From the NCBI GenBank assembly GCA_947503625.1, contig CANNEK010000001.1:862152-926151 (forward strand): a stretch of DNA of 64,000 nucleotides. Direction: 5' to 3'. The stretch is from an uncultured Kordiimonas sp. GTDB taxonomy: Bacteria > Pseudomonadota > Alphaproteobacteria > Sphingomonadales > Kordiimonadaceae. Numbering within the stretch: the stretch's first letter is position 1; each line of letters begins with the position of its first letter. The notes beneath the pieces are model-generated. The model had not been told where the DNA came from. It was given only the letters and a program-made list of their open reading frames with translations, and made no database searches. A program made the position numbers and the translations under genes. Positions 1 through 8,259 of this stretch are shown here, piece after piece.

Positions 1-176
1 TCCTGGCCAGGCCATAGCTTGCCTTCGAGGGAACTACCCGCCACAGTGGTTTCGATTTTCACACAGTCTTCAGCGCCGCTTTGGCCGTAAAAAAGCATTA
101 GAAACGCTACTATCCCGGACAATGCACGCGCTCCCGCAACCCTTTGACTTCTATTAGTTTGTAATCGTTCGGTCAT
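1..176 (-). CDS. Truncated secreted protein, possible S26 signal-peptidase-like
   Basis: An open frame starts at the ATG complementary to 174-176 and runs off the left end after 58 codons. Residues about 16-35 form a hydrophobic segment that looks like a signal peptide or membrane anchor, followed by a mature start around AEDCVKIETTV. The stretch VAGSSLEGKLWPGQ resembles the region around the catalytic Ser of S26 signal peptidases (V-x-G-x-S-M-x-x-x-L-x-x-G), but Leu replaces the usual Met and the general-base Lys region is beyond the edge. It is divergent from the gene at 252. The frame and start are clear; the family assignment is only a suggestion. Confidence 0.5.
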   Translation of the reverse strand, partial: MTERLQTNRSQRVAGARALSGIVAFLMLFYGQSGAEDCVKIETTVAGSSLEGKLWPGQ

Positions 177-251
177 TACCTCATCTTATATTGACAAACA
201 TGCCTTATAAATAAAAAGTTCCGCTTCCAGTTTTTTCAGGTGATTGTGGCT

Positions 252-851
252 ATGACACTGCGTGTGCTGATTTTGTTTGCTCTCTACTCCCTCTCAGGGG
301 CTTCTTATGTCTTTGCTCAGGATGCAACAGGGCAAAGTGACGAAGCCGCCCGTGAAAGAGAACGAGACCCCCGGTTTGTTCAAAACACACGGGGTAACAT
401 CCCCATACCGACCAATCCGGAAGAATTACGCCTGGTCTCTCTTGACCTCTGGCTCAAGTTTCGTCGTACTAACCAGCGATTGTATAGTTACATCAATGAA
501 GCGGCAGAGTTCCGTGCCTATTCCTATTTGTGCAAGAGACATGATTTAAATGTAAATCTCGAACCGATAAACCAACTGGTAGATCGCCACCTTCAGCAGA
601 TTATTATAGCTCACTATGATGAACCGGATTACGCCGTTCTGGAAAAGCTTTCCAAAGCGGAACAAGCGGAACTGATGACGGACATATCCGGCGATCTGTA
701 TGCCTTTGAATATGGTTATCGCGTAGCACAACAAAATTCTGTCATCGAAACCGCTGGCAGCACAACGAACAACTACTGCTCCCAGGCCGAGAAAACATAT
801 TATCAAAAGTATATTGCTTTACTTGCAACAGCGCGTCGTCAGACAAACTGA
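252..851 (+). CDS. Small secreted protein of unknown function
   Basis: The protein is about 199 residues. ATG 252 is chosen because an AGGTG sequence lies about 10 bases upstream; an in-frame GTG at 240 has no clear ribosome site. Residues 1-23 are a typical signal peptide ending in SYVFAQ, so the product is expected in the periplasm. The mature part is rich in charged residues and Tyr, looks mostly helical, and has two Cys (in YLCKRH and NNYCSQ) that could form a disulfide. No catalytic motif was recognised. It is divergent from the truncated secreted gene to its left. Real coding is supported by the signal peptide and uninterrupted length. Confidence 0.7.
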   Translation: MTLRVLILFALYSLSGASYVFAQDATGQSDEAARERERDPRFVQNTRGNIPIPTNPEELRLVSLDLWLKFRRTNQRLYSYINEAAEFRAYSYLCKRHDLNVNLEPINQLVDRHLQQIIIAHYDEPDYAVLEKLSKAEQAELMTDISGDLYAFEYGYRVAQQNSVIETAGSTTNNYCSQAEKTYYQKYIALLATARRQTN

Positions 852-914
852 CTGCAACGATAGGTAACGCTTTATTCCACCAGCAATAGTTACTTCGCGC
901 TGAACAAAAAAAAA

Positions 915-944
915 TTGGCAATAAGTGTACTAATACAATAAGAT
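915..944 (+). promoter_or_regulatory. Candidate sigma-70 promoter for the small RNA
   Basis: TTGGCA (915-920) matches five of six bases of the -35 consensus. TAAGAT (939-944), 18 bases further on, matches four of six of the -10. The predicted start falls near 950-951, exactly where the 10-base stem of the structured RNA begins. Assigned by eye; the -10 is weak. Confidence 0.35.
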
Positions 945-950
945 TGCCTC

Positions 951-1041
951 TGCTGAAATCCCGTGCGAGAGACGCTATCGTGTCTCAGGGGGCGCCATGA
1001 TTTCAGCAAAATAAGCCTTCATGTTTACGAAGGCTTTTTTT
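951..1041 (+). ncRNA. Candidate small RNA or 5' leader with terminator
   Basis: A perfect 10-base stem pairs TGCTGAAATC (951-960) with GATTTCAGCA (999-1008). The enclosed region contains a second pairing, GAGAC (969-973) with GTCTC (982-986), followed by a G-rich run. Six bases later comes an intrinsic terminator: AGCCTTC (1014-1020) pairs with GAAGGCT (1029-1035), followed by six T. The element is about 90 nucleotides and lies just before the NUDIX gene at 1063. It could be an independent small RNA, or a leader controlling that gene by attenuation. I do not recognise a known riboswitch class in it. Confidence 0.45.
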
Positions 1042-1062
1042 GGGGGGTATTAGGTAAAATTT

Positions 1063-1731
1063 ATGGCTTATACATATGAATACCCTCATCCTGCCGTAAC
1101 AACAGATATTGTGATTCTGACGGTGTTGGATGGGGCATTAAAGGTACTATTAATAAAGCGTGGTATGGAGCCCTTTAAAGGGCAATGGGCATTACCAGGC
1201 GGGTTTCTCAAAATGGATGAGAGCATCGACACCTGCGCCATGCGGGAGCTTGAAGAAGAAGCAGGCATTTCTGATGTTTATCTCGAACAACTCTACACCT
1301 TTGGTAGCGTGGATCGTGATCCGCGTGAACGTGTTATCAGTGTTGCCTATTATGCGTTGATACCGGGTGAGAATGTTGAACTGAAAGCCGGGACCGACGC
1401 CGTTGAGGCAAAATGGTTTGCCGTGAAGGATCTGCCAGAGTTGTCATTTGATCATTTGAACATTATCGATATCGCAAAAAGCCGTCTTGCGGCCAAAATG
1501 GACTATTCAACCATCGGTCTTAAACTGATGCCGGAAGAGTTCACACTGTCCTATCTTCAGGATGTGTACGAAAAAGCAACCGATAAACCGCGAGACAAGC
1601 GCAATTTCAGAAAATGGATATTCTCACTGGATGTGATTGAGGCGACGGGTAAGAAATACTCGAATGGCCCGCATCGCCCGGCGATGCTGTACCGGGTTAT
1701 AAATCCTGAAGAAGTTAAAAACATACGATAA
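1063..1731 (+). CDS. NUDIX hydrolase with C-terminal winged helix, NrtR-like
   Basis: The protein is 222 residues. Residues 14-140 form a NUDIX domain with a complete box, G-x5-E-x7-REL-x-EE-x-G-I, starting at the second Gly of LPGGFLKMDE. Hydrolysis of a nucleoside diphosphate-linked compound is therefore possible. The last 70 residues (FTLSYLQDVYEKA onward, with a basic RDKRNFRKWIF segment) resemble the winged-helix DNA-binding domain of the NrtR family, which represses NAD-synthesis genes. Many true NrtR proteins have a degraded NUDIX box; this one is intact, so enzyme and regulator roles are both open. It follows a structured RNA with a terminator, suggesting conditional expression. Confidence 0.85.
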   Translation: MAYTYEYPHPAVTTDIVILTVLDGALKVLLIKRGMEPFKGQWALPGGFLKMDESIDTCAMRELEEEAGISDVYLEQLYTFGSVDRDPRERVISVAYYALIPGENVELKAGTDAVEAKWFAVKDLPELSFDHLNIIDIAKSRLAAKMDYSTIGLKLMPEEFTLSYLQDVYEKATDKPRDKRNFRKWIFSLDVIEATGKKYSNGPHRPAMLYRVINPEEVKNIR

Positions 1732-1772
1732 GGATTCCCGCACTGAGACGCCTGCGAGCGAGCATCAGATAC

Positions 1773-1804
1773 AAAAAAGGGCACCTGATCGGTGCCCTTT
1801 TTTT
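1773..1804. terminator. Bidirectional intrinsic terminator
   Basis: A run of A, then AAGGGCACC, loop TGATC, and GGTGCCCTT followed by T. It has a T tract on either strand and sits between the convergent NUDIX gene and the TonB receptor gene, so it can serve both. Confidence 0.85.
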
Positions 1805-1820
1805 CAGTCTTTTTCGTTGA

Positions 1821-4415
1821 TCAGAACCTGAAGCCCAGTTCAACACCATAAGAACGACGGGCACCCGGAGCATTAAACGAGCCACCAAATTCCGGCGCTG
1901 GAATAACCTCTTCAAGATACCGCGTGTTGGTCAGATTGCGGGCAAACCCAATCAAGGACCAGTTCTCACCCTGAATACCCGCACGCACGTCCAGCGTGGT
2001 ATAGCTGTCGCGGCGAGCGTTGCTGAAATCTGCGATACCCAAACCACCTGAGTCTGGCCCAAAGATCGACAAGGCAAACAAAGGATTGAAGATTGTCGCG
2101 TTTTGACCACCTTGCTGTGTATGGAACCATGTCGGCCCAATGATGGTAACATCAGCCCTTGCCATGAAACTATAGTCTTCGTTCACGTCAAAATCGAACT
2201 GCGACCCGAAATTCATGGTGTAGTCAGGCGTGTAAGGCGCTTTGTTACCAACCGTGTCAGGTCTGGAACTGTTGGCCTTGATCTCACTCTCGGTAACACT
2301 TACGCCACCATAGAGGTTCCACCATTCGGTAACCCGCGCATTTGCGCCCAGTTCAAACCCGTAGAGCTCCAATTCATCAATGTTGGATACCACACGCAGC
2401 AAGCCAAATGTGCCGACATAGAATTCGAAGAACTGGCTGTCGGTGACATCTGTATAATAAGCTGCACCTTCCAGTGTTAAGCGGCCATCGAACAAACGGG
2501 ACTTAAAGCCTGCCTCGAACGCGCTGGACGTCTCTTTATCGTATTGGTCGGAAACAGTTGGCAGCGTGTCACCAATCTGGTCAGCAAAATCCGATATCTG
2601 ATCGTTGATGAAACTATTGATGAAGATATCGACAGTGGCCTGGCTACCGGCATTGTTAAAACCGCCCGCCTTGAAACCAACACCCCAGCTTGCAAACAAG
2701 GTTGTTTGGTCTGTCACGTCCCACGTCAGCGACAGTTTGGGCTGGAACTCTTCAAACGTGCGTTCCTGATCGGCAATCACCCCGGACGGATTAACCAGAC
2801 TGCTCAGACCCGGGTTCAGGGGGTCATTGAATATGCCATCAAAGTTGAGGTCAATCACGGATGAGGTAAGGTCGGTGGGCACAAGATTTGATACCTGCCG
2901 CTCTTCCCGGTCGTAGCGAAGCGCTGCTGAAAACTCAATATCATCATTGACGTCATACTGGATCTGACCAAACACGGCGTATACCGTGCTGTCAAAATCA
3001 TCATACACCAGTGCTTCTGTTTTGTTCGGGCCAGACGCCTGCACAAGACCCCGGATCGGCTCTTCTCCGCTATCACGGTTGAGGGACACGCCTACCTCAC
3101 GATCAATATTCAGGAAGTACAGGCCAGCCATCCAGCGCAAGTCCTGGCTGTCGTCTGACGCCAGACGAAGCTCAAAACTCAAATCCTTCTGGTTGCGGAC
3201 CTGTTCCTGAATGCCGTCACATGTGGTTGGTGTGTAAGGGCCAAAGAACGAGCCGGAAAAATCAGGAGTAAAGATGACACCGACAGGCGTTGTACCCAAA
3301 ATCTGCGGCGCTGGAAGCGTCACACCAGCCGCATTAAGATCTGCTGTTGAAGCCTGACATGCAGCATCGTTGTTAAAGAAACCAAAGGCAGCTGATGTAC
3401 CGTCTGCGATCAGGTCATTTTCTATGTCACTGTATAAAACCCAGCCGGTAAGGGTCATTCCGTCCATATCATAATCAAACTTGCTCGAAAACTCGAACGC
3501 CGTCTGGTTATTGTCGGAAACGACATTGGGCTGAAACACGAATTCATGGTCATTCACATCTTCGTTCGCAAGCGGGGCATTGGCACCTGCTGCAAAGTTC
3601 GGAAGATGGAACGTCGCGTTAAATGTGATCGAACTTGCGTCTACTTCGCCGTAGCGGATTTTACTGTCAATTTCGAGGTTGTCAGTCGGCGTCCACACCA
3701 ATCGACCGTCAACATTATATCCTTCAAAGCGATCAACAATCGCATCATCATTCTGGAAACTGTTCCGGAAGAAGCCATCGGTTTTCCTGTAATCTCCGCC
3801 AAGACGAAACGCCATCTTGCCATCTACAAGAGGCCCCTCAACAGCGGCGGCAATATCGTAGCTTGAGTTATTGCCGTAACTGCCTTCAGCTTGCAGGCCG
3901 AACTCGTCGCCCGGCTTGCTTGTGGTCGCGATAATGGCGCCCGCTGCTGCGTTGCGGCCATAAATTGCACCTTGCGGACCTTTAAAAATTTCGATCTGGC
4001 TAAGGTTGGTAAATTCTCTATTGAAAGCCGCAGGGTTGGTCATCAATACGCCGTCGAGGACAAAAGCAAAGCTATTTTCCGCGTCACGGGCGCCGTTAAT
4101 ACCCCGGATATTAACCTGTGTATCACCAACTTCAGCGGCATCCACGATGGTCACACCCGGTGTCAATTGAATGAAATCTTCGGCGCGCTCAACACCTGCA
4201 TCACGAATGGTCGCTGCAGATACGACCGAAACCGTGCCCGGCACGTCCTTAAGGTTTTCCGAACGACGACGTGCCGTGACAACAATCTCGTCAAGTGCGA
4301 AGCTGTCGTCGTCATCCTGCTGTGCAGCTGACGGCCCACTTAGAAAGGTTGTCGCTAAAACTGCTATAGTGGATACTCCCGCAAACGAACGCCTGCGGTG
4401 TTTCTGTAAATTCAT
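1821..4415 (-). CDS. TonB-dependent outer-membrane receptor
   Basis: The protein is 864 residues. ATG at 4415 is chosen because a strong GGAGGAGGGG ribosome site lies just upstream; an in-frame TTG at 4430 would place that site inside the gene. It has a signal peptide (about 31 residues, ending PSAAQQ), a TonB box DEIVVTA, a plug domain (VSVVSAATIRDAGVERAEDF, then the IEIFKGPQGAIYGRNAAAGAI signature) and a large beta barrel ending in GVELGFRF with the usual terminal Phe. It imports a scarce or bulky substrate using proton-motive energy. It is divergent from the FCD-type GntR gene and shares its promoter region with two GTATAC operators, so it probably feeds the degradation genes downstream of that regulator. 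Confidence 0.95.
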   Translation of the reverse strand: MNLQKHRRRSFAGVSTIAVLATTFLSGPSAAQQDDDDSFALDEIVVTARRRSENLKDVPGTVSVVSAATIRDAGVERAEDFIQLTPGVTIVDAAEVGDTQVNIRGINGARDAENSFAFVLDGVLMTNPAAFNREFTNLSQIEIFKGPQGAIYGRNAAAGAIIATTSKPGDEFGLQAEGSYGNNSSYDIAAAVEGPLVDGKMAFRLGGDYRKTDGFFRNSFQNDDAIVDRFEGYNVDGRLVWTPTDNLEIDSKIRYGEVDASSITFNATFHLPNFAAGANAPLANEDVNDHEFVFQPNVVSDNNQTAFEFSSKFDYDMDGMTLTGWVLYSDIENDLIADGTSAAFGFFNNDAACQASTADLNAAGVTLPAPQILGTTPVGVIFTPDFSGSFFGPYTPTTCDGIQEQVRNQKDLSFELRLASDDSQDLRWMAGLYFLNIDREVGVSLNRDSGEEPIRGLVQASGPNKTEALVYDDFDSTVYAVFGQIQYDVNDDIEFSAALRYDREERQVSNLVPTDLTSSVIDLNFDGIFNDPLNPGLSSLVNPSGVIADQERTFEEFQPKLSLTWDVTDQTTLFASWGVGFKAGGFNNAGSQATVDIFINSFINDQISDFADQIGDTLPTVSDQYDKETSSAFEAGFKSRLFDGRLTLEGAAYYTDVTDSQFFEFYVGTFGLLRVVSNIDELELYGFELGANARVTEWWNLYGGVSVTESEIKANSSRPDTVGNKAPYTPDYTMNFGSQFDFDVNEDYSFMARADVTIIGPTWFHTQQGGQNATIFNPLFALSIFGPDSGGLGIADFSNARRDSYTTLDVRAGIQGENWSLIGFARNLTNTRYLEEVIPAPEFGGSFNAPGARRSYGVELGFRF

Positions 4416-4557
4416 AGTCCCCTCCTCCAATTAGCGCACGATACTTATTAGCTGTTGGTATCCTGTGGTGTGACCTTCCATCACCCACTCCAGCGCGCGC
4501 GTCGTCTCCTTCAAGTGTAACTCTGAACTAAGTCATTATATTGCATCTTCAATATAA

Positions 4558-4567
4558 TTGTATACAT
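4558..4567. promoter_or_regulatory. Candidate operator 1 for the FCD GntR regulator
   Basis: TTGTATACAT matches nine of ten bases of the palindrome TTGTATACAA, which is perfect at 7186-7195. It lies in the divergent region between the TonB receptor and the GntR gene. Palindromes centred on GTATAC fit what is known of FCD-type GntR operators. Confidence 0.6.
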
Positions 4568-4589
4568 TAAAGATAATTTCCTTACGACG

Positions 4590-4599
4590 GAGTATACAA
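4590..4599. promoter_or_regulatory. Candidate operator 2 for the FCD GntR regulator, at its start
   Basis: GAGTATACAA matches eight of ten bases of TTGTATACAA. It lies five bases before the ATG at 4605 and overlaps the ribosome-binding region, the position expected for autorepression. Confidence 0.45.
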
Positions 4600-4604
4600 A
4601 TCAG

Positions 4605-5273
4605 ATGTCGAAAGCGACAGAAAAAGCATATTTGCTCATCCGGGAGAACATCCTGAGCGGCGCATTTTTACCGGGAGCGCACCTCAAAGAGGGTGAACTT
4701 GTGGATCTTTGTGGTGTGAGCCGCACCCCTGTTAGGGATGCTTTGCGGCAACTCGCTACGGACCGCTATGTTGTCACGCGGCGCAATCAGGGAGTTTTTG
4801 TCAATGAGTGGTCGGTTGACGATATCAAGGATATCTTTGAACTCCGCGCCATACTCGAATCAATGGTCGCCGAGCGGGCCGCCGCTCATATCACCGATGA
4901 TCAGTTGGCAGAGTTGCGGGAAATCCAGCAGGCCATTCAATCAATGCTTGATCAGAACGACATACTCAAAATCGAATTTTTCCTGCATCAGAATAAACGC
5001 TTTCACCAGATCCTCATGGACGCAACCCACAGCCGCACACTCGCCGATACATTGGGCCAAATCGTTCAACCACCGCTTATTGCCCAGACCGCCCGTCAGT
5101 ACACGCGGCAGGAACTCCAGAATAGCAACGACCACCATCGGGATATTGCTCTGGCGCTGGAGGCGCGGGACGGAGCCTGGGCGGCATCTGTGATGAAAAC
5201 GCACATTATTGCCGCGCAGCGAAAGTTCATGAACAGCTACCTGACCAGCGAAAAAAACGAAGCTGCAGAATAA
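4605..5273 (+). CDS. GntR-family regulator with FCD ligand domain
   Basis: The protein is 222 residues. Residues 1-70 form the winged-helix domain with the typical pattern LSGAFLPGAHLKEGELVDLCGVSRTPVRDAL. Residues 85-215 form an all-helical FCD domain with ELRAILE and the histidines FHQNKRFHQ and HHRDIA, which in this family often bind a metal and an organic acid. It probably represses the neighbouring catabolic genes until a pathway intermediate binds. GTATAC palindromes in its own promoter and in the promoter between the CoA-transferase and lyase genes support autoregulation and control of both blocks. Confidence 0.92.
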   Translation: MSKATEKAYLLIRENILSGAFLPGAHLKEGELVDLCGVSRTPVRDALRQLATDRYVVTRRNQGVFVNEWSVDDIKDIFELRAILESMVAERAAAHITDDQLAELREIQQAIQSMLDQNDILKIEFFLHQNKRFHQILMDATHSRTLADTLGQIVQPPLIAQTARQYTRQELQNSNDHHRDIALALEARDGAWAASVMKTHIIAAQRKFMNSYLTSEKNEAAE

Positions 5274-5276
5274 GCC

Positions 5277-5918
5277 TTACAGCCAGCCGGATTTCAGTTT
5301 TTCGACAACCTGATCTGTGGTTACCAGATCGGCATATTTGGCACTCAGGTCAAACATATTGGCCTCGTGAATACGCTTGTCGCGGTCGCCGCAGGCGTCT
5401 TCAACAACCAGCGGAATAAAGCCATTCTGGATAGTGTCGAGCGCACTGGCGCGAACACAGCCCGAGGTACTGACCCCTGTAACCACAACAGCATCACATC
5501 CCAACGCAGACAGCGTGCTGGCGAGCGATGTGCCAAAATAGGCACTCGCATATTGCTTGGTAACCACTATCTCACCATCAAGGGGAGCAAGCTTTGGTGG
5601 CGGGTCCGCAAACGGGTTGCCCTTATCAAAACACGTGAGAGCAGAAATCTTCTTGTAGAACAAGCCGCCATCCGCACCGCCTGGCGTGTATTCCACCCGC
5701 GTGTGTGCAATAGGCCGGCCCGCATCGCGAAAAGCTGCTAGCAACCGTCCAACATTTTTTGTCTCGGCCTCAATGCCTGCATATAAGGGCGCAGCCGGGT
5801 CCAGATAAGCCATACACATGTCGATCACCAGAAGCGCAGGCTTTTTGCCAAACCCCAGCGTGCCGCCGAAGCCGGCCCGGGCATAATCTTCCTCAAGCGA
5901 CTGACCGTCTTCCGACAT
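5277..5918 (-). CDS. Isochorismatase-family amidohydrolase
   Basis: The protein is 213 residues. It carries the Asp-Lys-Cys triad of cysteine hydrolases of this fold: Asp in LLVIDMCMAYLDP, Lys in VVTKQYASAYFGT and Cys in VTGVSTSGCVRAS. The STSGCVRA loop resembles N-carbamoylsarcosine and maleamate amidohydrolases more than true isochorismatases, so hydrolysis of an amide or carbamoyl group is likely. Its ATG shares one base with the CoA-transferase stop (TGATG), so the two are translationally coupled. It ends three bases after the convergent GntR gene. The substrate is unknown; the cluster also encodes a hydantoinase/oxoprolinase pair, so it may act after ring opening. Confidence 0.88.
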   Translation of the reverse strand: MSEDGQSLEEDYARAGFGGTLGFGKKPALLVIDMCMAYLDPAAPLYAGIEAETKNVGRLLAAFRDAGRPIAHTRVEYTPGGADGGLFYKKISALTCFDKGNPFADPPPKLAPLDGEIVVTKQYASAYFGTSLASTLSALGCDAVVVTGVSTSGCVRASALDTIQNGFIPLVVEDACGDRDKRIHEANMFDLSAKYADLVTTDQVVEKLKSGWL

Positions 5919-7114
5919 CAGATAATCCCTGCTTCCCGCATCTGCGCCAACTCTTCCGGCGACTTGCCCAGAAGGTCAGCATAGACCTCTTCATTATGTT
6001 CTCCAAGAGAATGAGGCCCGGCCCAGCGAACCTCGCCCGGTGTTTCCGAAAGCTTTGGAAACACATTTTGCATATAAAGCTCTTCATACTCCGGGTGATC
6101 AACCTTCACAATCGCATCCCGGGCTTCATATTGCGGATCCTTAAGCATGTCCGGTGCTTTAAAGATTTTACCCGCTGGCACGCCGTGCTCATCCATCAGG
6201 CTTTGCATTTCGTCGCTGGTGAAATCCTTGGTCCATTCGGCAATCATATCGTCCAGTTCTTCTTGGCGTGCGCCGCGCGCATGGTGCGTCGCATACTCTT
6301 CGCTTTCCGCCATTTCCGGGCGTCCCATCGCGGCTGCCAGACGTTTGAATACAGTGTCCTGATTGGCAGCAATAAGAATGTCACCGTCCTTGGTGGGATA
6401 AGCGTTTGAAGGCGCCACCTTGGGCAAAACAGAGCCGGTGCGCTCCCGGACGAATCCCTGCTGAGTATATTCAGGCACCACCGATTCCATCATCGCCAGT
6501 ACCGCTTCATAAATGGCGGAATCAACCACCTGGCCCTTGCCGGTCTGATCCCGGTGCCGCAAAGCCATCAAGGCACCCAAACAGGCGTATGTCGCCGCAA
6601 GTGAATCGCCGATCGAGAGGCCGATACGGCTAGGCGGTGTGGACGGGTCGCCCGCCAGATTGCGCATGCCGCCCATCGCTTCACCGATGGAACCATAGCC
6701 CGCACGCTTGGCATAAGGGCCTGTCTGGCCAAAGCCCGACACGCGAATCATAATCAGCTTCGGGTTAATTTTTGAGAGTTCTTCATATCCGAGGCCCCAT
6801 TTTTCCATCGTGCCAGAGCGAAAATTCTCCAAGAGAAAGTCAGTCTTTTTAACCATCTCCCTGAGAAGATCCTGTCCTTCCCTCTCGCGCAGGTTCAGCG
6901 TGACACATTTTTTGTTGCGAGAAACGACAGGCCACCAAAGGGGTGCGCTCTGCCCCCACTTCCGCATGGGGTCACCGATGCCGGGCGCTTCCACCTTGAT
7001 CACTTCCACACCGTGGTCTGCCATCAACTGGCCACAAAAGGGACCGGCAATCAGTTGTCCGAGCTCAATCATCCTAAGGCCCTTGAGGGCGCCAAAATTC
7101 GGGGCACTCGTCAC
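5918..7114 (-). CDS. CaiB/BaiF family III CoA-transferase
   Basis: The protein is 398 residues, normal for the family. The start is a GTG at 7114 with an AGGAGAG ribosome site. Family features are GLRMIELGQLIAGPFCGQLMADHGVEVIKVE at the N-terminus, NKKCVTLNLR, the FRSGTMEKWGLGYE segment, and an Asp in IGLSIGDSLAA at the position of the catalytic Asp. Enzymes of this type move CoA between carboxylic acids, often from succinyl-CoA. The divergent neighbour is an HMG-CoA-lyase-like gene, suggesting that this enzyme activates a hydroxy acid that the lyase then splits. Two GTATAC operators sit in the shared promoter region. The acid substrate is not predictable. Confidence 0.92.
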   Translation of the reverse strand: MTSAPNFGALKGLRMIELGQLIAGPFCGQLMADHGVEVIKVEAPGIGDPMRKWGQSAPLWWPVVSRNKKCVTLNLREREGQDLLREMVKKTDFLLENFRSGTMEKWGLGYEELSKINPKLIMIRVSGFGQTGPYAKRAGYGSIGEAMGGMRNLAGDPSTPPSRIGLSIGDSLAATYACLGALMALRHRDQTGKGQVVDSAIYEAVLAMMESVVPEYTQQGFVRERTGSVLPKVAPSNAYPTKDGDILIAANQDTVFKRLAAAMGRPEMAESEEYATHHARGARQEELDDMIAEWTKDFTSDEMQSLMDEHGVPAGKIFKAPDMLKDPQYEARDAIVKVDHPEYEELYMQNVFPKLSETPGEVRWAGPHSLGEHNEEVYADLLGKSPEELAQMREAGII

Positions 7115-7185
7115 TGTTTCTCTCCTAATGATTTATCTCAACGAACAGGATCGCTATAACAGATAAGAATCGTTTCGTTGGATTT

Positions 7186-7195
7186 TTGTATACAA
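7186..7195. promoter_or_regulatory. Operator 3 for the FCD GntR regulator, perfect palindrome
   Basis: TTGTATACAA, a perfect 10-base palindrome, lies between the divergent CoA-transferase and lyase genes. It is the best copy of the motif also seen twice next to the GntR gene. Confidence 0.65.
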
Positions 7196-7208
7196 TCAGA
7201 TTTCAGAA

Positions 7209-7218
7209 TTGTATACAT
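7209..7218. promoter_or_regulatory. Operator 4 for the FCD GntR regulator
   Basis: TTGTATACAT, identical to the copy at 4558-4567. Its centre is 23 bases from that of operator 3, about two helical turns, which would allow two dimers to bind on the same face. Confidence 0.6.
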
Positions 7219-7267
7219 TTTTCGATGAGGCGCTGACCTATATCATGCGAACTCACAGAGGCATAAA

Positions 7268-8215
7268 ATGACATCATTTGTCGAAATTCTGGAAGTTGGT
7301 CCCAGAGACGGGCTTCAGAATGAAAAAGTTGTATTTTCCACCGCCGACAAACTGCGGATGATCAATGGCGCGATCGCTGCAGGCGTGCGCCGACTTGAAG
7401 TGGCGAGCTTTGTACATCCAAAGCGGGTCCCGCAAATGGCCGACGCCGAGGATGTAATTGCACGCCTTGAGGACCGCAAAGACGTTACCTATATCGGGCT
7501 GGTCCTTAACAAGCGTGGTCTGCTGCGTGGGTTCGCAACCCGCGAAGGCGGCAGGCGCGGCATCGATGAAGCGGGCTGTGTTGCGATCGCAAGCGATACG
7601 TTCGCAGAAAAAAATCAGGGCCAGACATCGGCTGAGTCCGTCGACATCACAAAAGACATGATCAAAATGGCCAAGGCCGAGGGCATGAGTGCGCAGGCAA
7701 CCATCTCGGCCTCGTTCGGCTGCCCCTTTGAAGGCCGGGTGGACCCGGCGCGCGTTGTCGCCATGGCAGAAGACATCGCAGAAGCAGGCCCTCGCGAGAT
7801 AGCGATTGCCGACACCATCGGCGTTGGGTCGCCAAAACGCGTAACTGAATTAATAACAGCCATCCGCGAGCGCCTGCCAGACATGCCCCTGCGCGCCCAT
7901 TTCCATAACACACGCAACACCGGCCTCGCCAACGCATGGGCAGCCTACGAAGCAGGGGTAAAGACACTGGATGCTTCGGTCGGCGGACTGGGCGGTTGTC
8001 CTTTCGCGCCAAAAGCGACCGGCAACATCGGTACAGAAGACCTTGTCTACCTGTTGGCTGAATCCGATGTCGAAACCAATGTAGATATCGAAAAGATGAT
8101 CGCCCTTGCAAACTGGGCCGAGACAATCCTCGGCAGGGTCCCTCCGGCGATGGTCAGTCAGGCTGGCGGGTTCCCGCAGCCGGAAACCACACAAGAAAAC
8201 ACTAGTAACAGTTAA
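7268..8215 (+). CDS. HMG-CoA-lyase-like carbon-carbon lyase
   Basis: The protein is 315 residues, the usual size. It is a TIM barrel with the expected active-site residues: Arg-Asp in VGPRDGLQNE, the metal-binding RAHFHNTRNTG, and the Cys loop VGGLGGCPFAPKATGN. The family splits 3-hydroxy-acyl-CoA esters, classically HMG-CoA to acetoacetate and acetyl-CoA. Its location between a CoA-transferase and hydantoinase-type genes suggests a different branched hydroxyacyl-CoA as substrate. A second paralogue lies at 28011-28958. The two GTATAC palindromes upstream suggest control by the GntR protein at 4605-5273. It is probably co-transcribed with the two genes that follow. Confidence 0.9.
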   Translation: MTSFVEILEVGPRDGLQNEKVVFSTADKLRMINGAIAAGVRRLEVASFVHPKRVPQMADAEDVIARLEDRKDVTYIGLVLNKRGLLRGFATREGGRRGIDEAGCVAIASDTFAEKNQGQTSAESVDITKDMIKMAKAEGMSAQATISASFGCPFEGRVDPARVVAMAEDIAEAGPREIAIADTIGVGSPKRVTELITAIRERLPDMPLRAHFHNTRNTGLANAWAAYEAGVKTLDASVGGLGGCPFAPKATGNIGTEDLVYLLAESDVETNVDIEKMIALANWAETILGRVPPAMVSQAGGFPQPETTQENTSNS

Positions 8216-8259
8216 TTTGGATATTTGTTTCGCGGTCCGCGATTAAGGGAGAATACAGC

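Noticed and set aside
5759-6409. 216-codon plus-strand frame
   Set aside because: It runs opposite the isochorismatase and CoA-transferase genes and has no ribosome site or domain.
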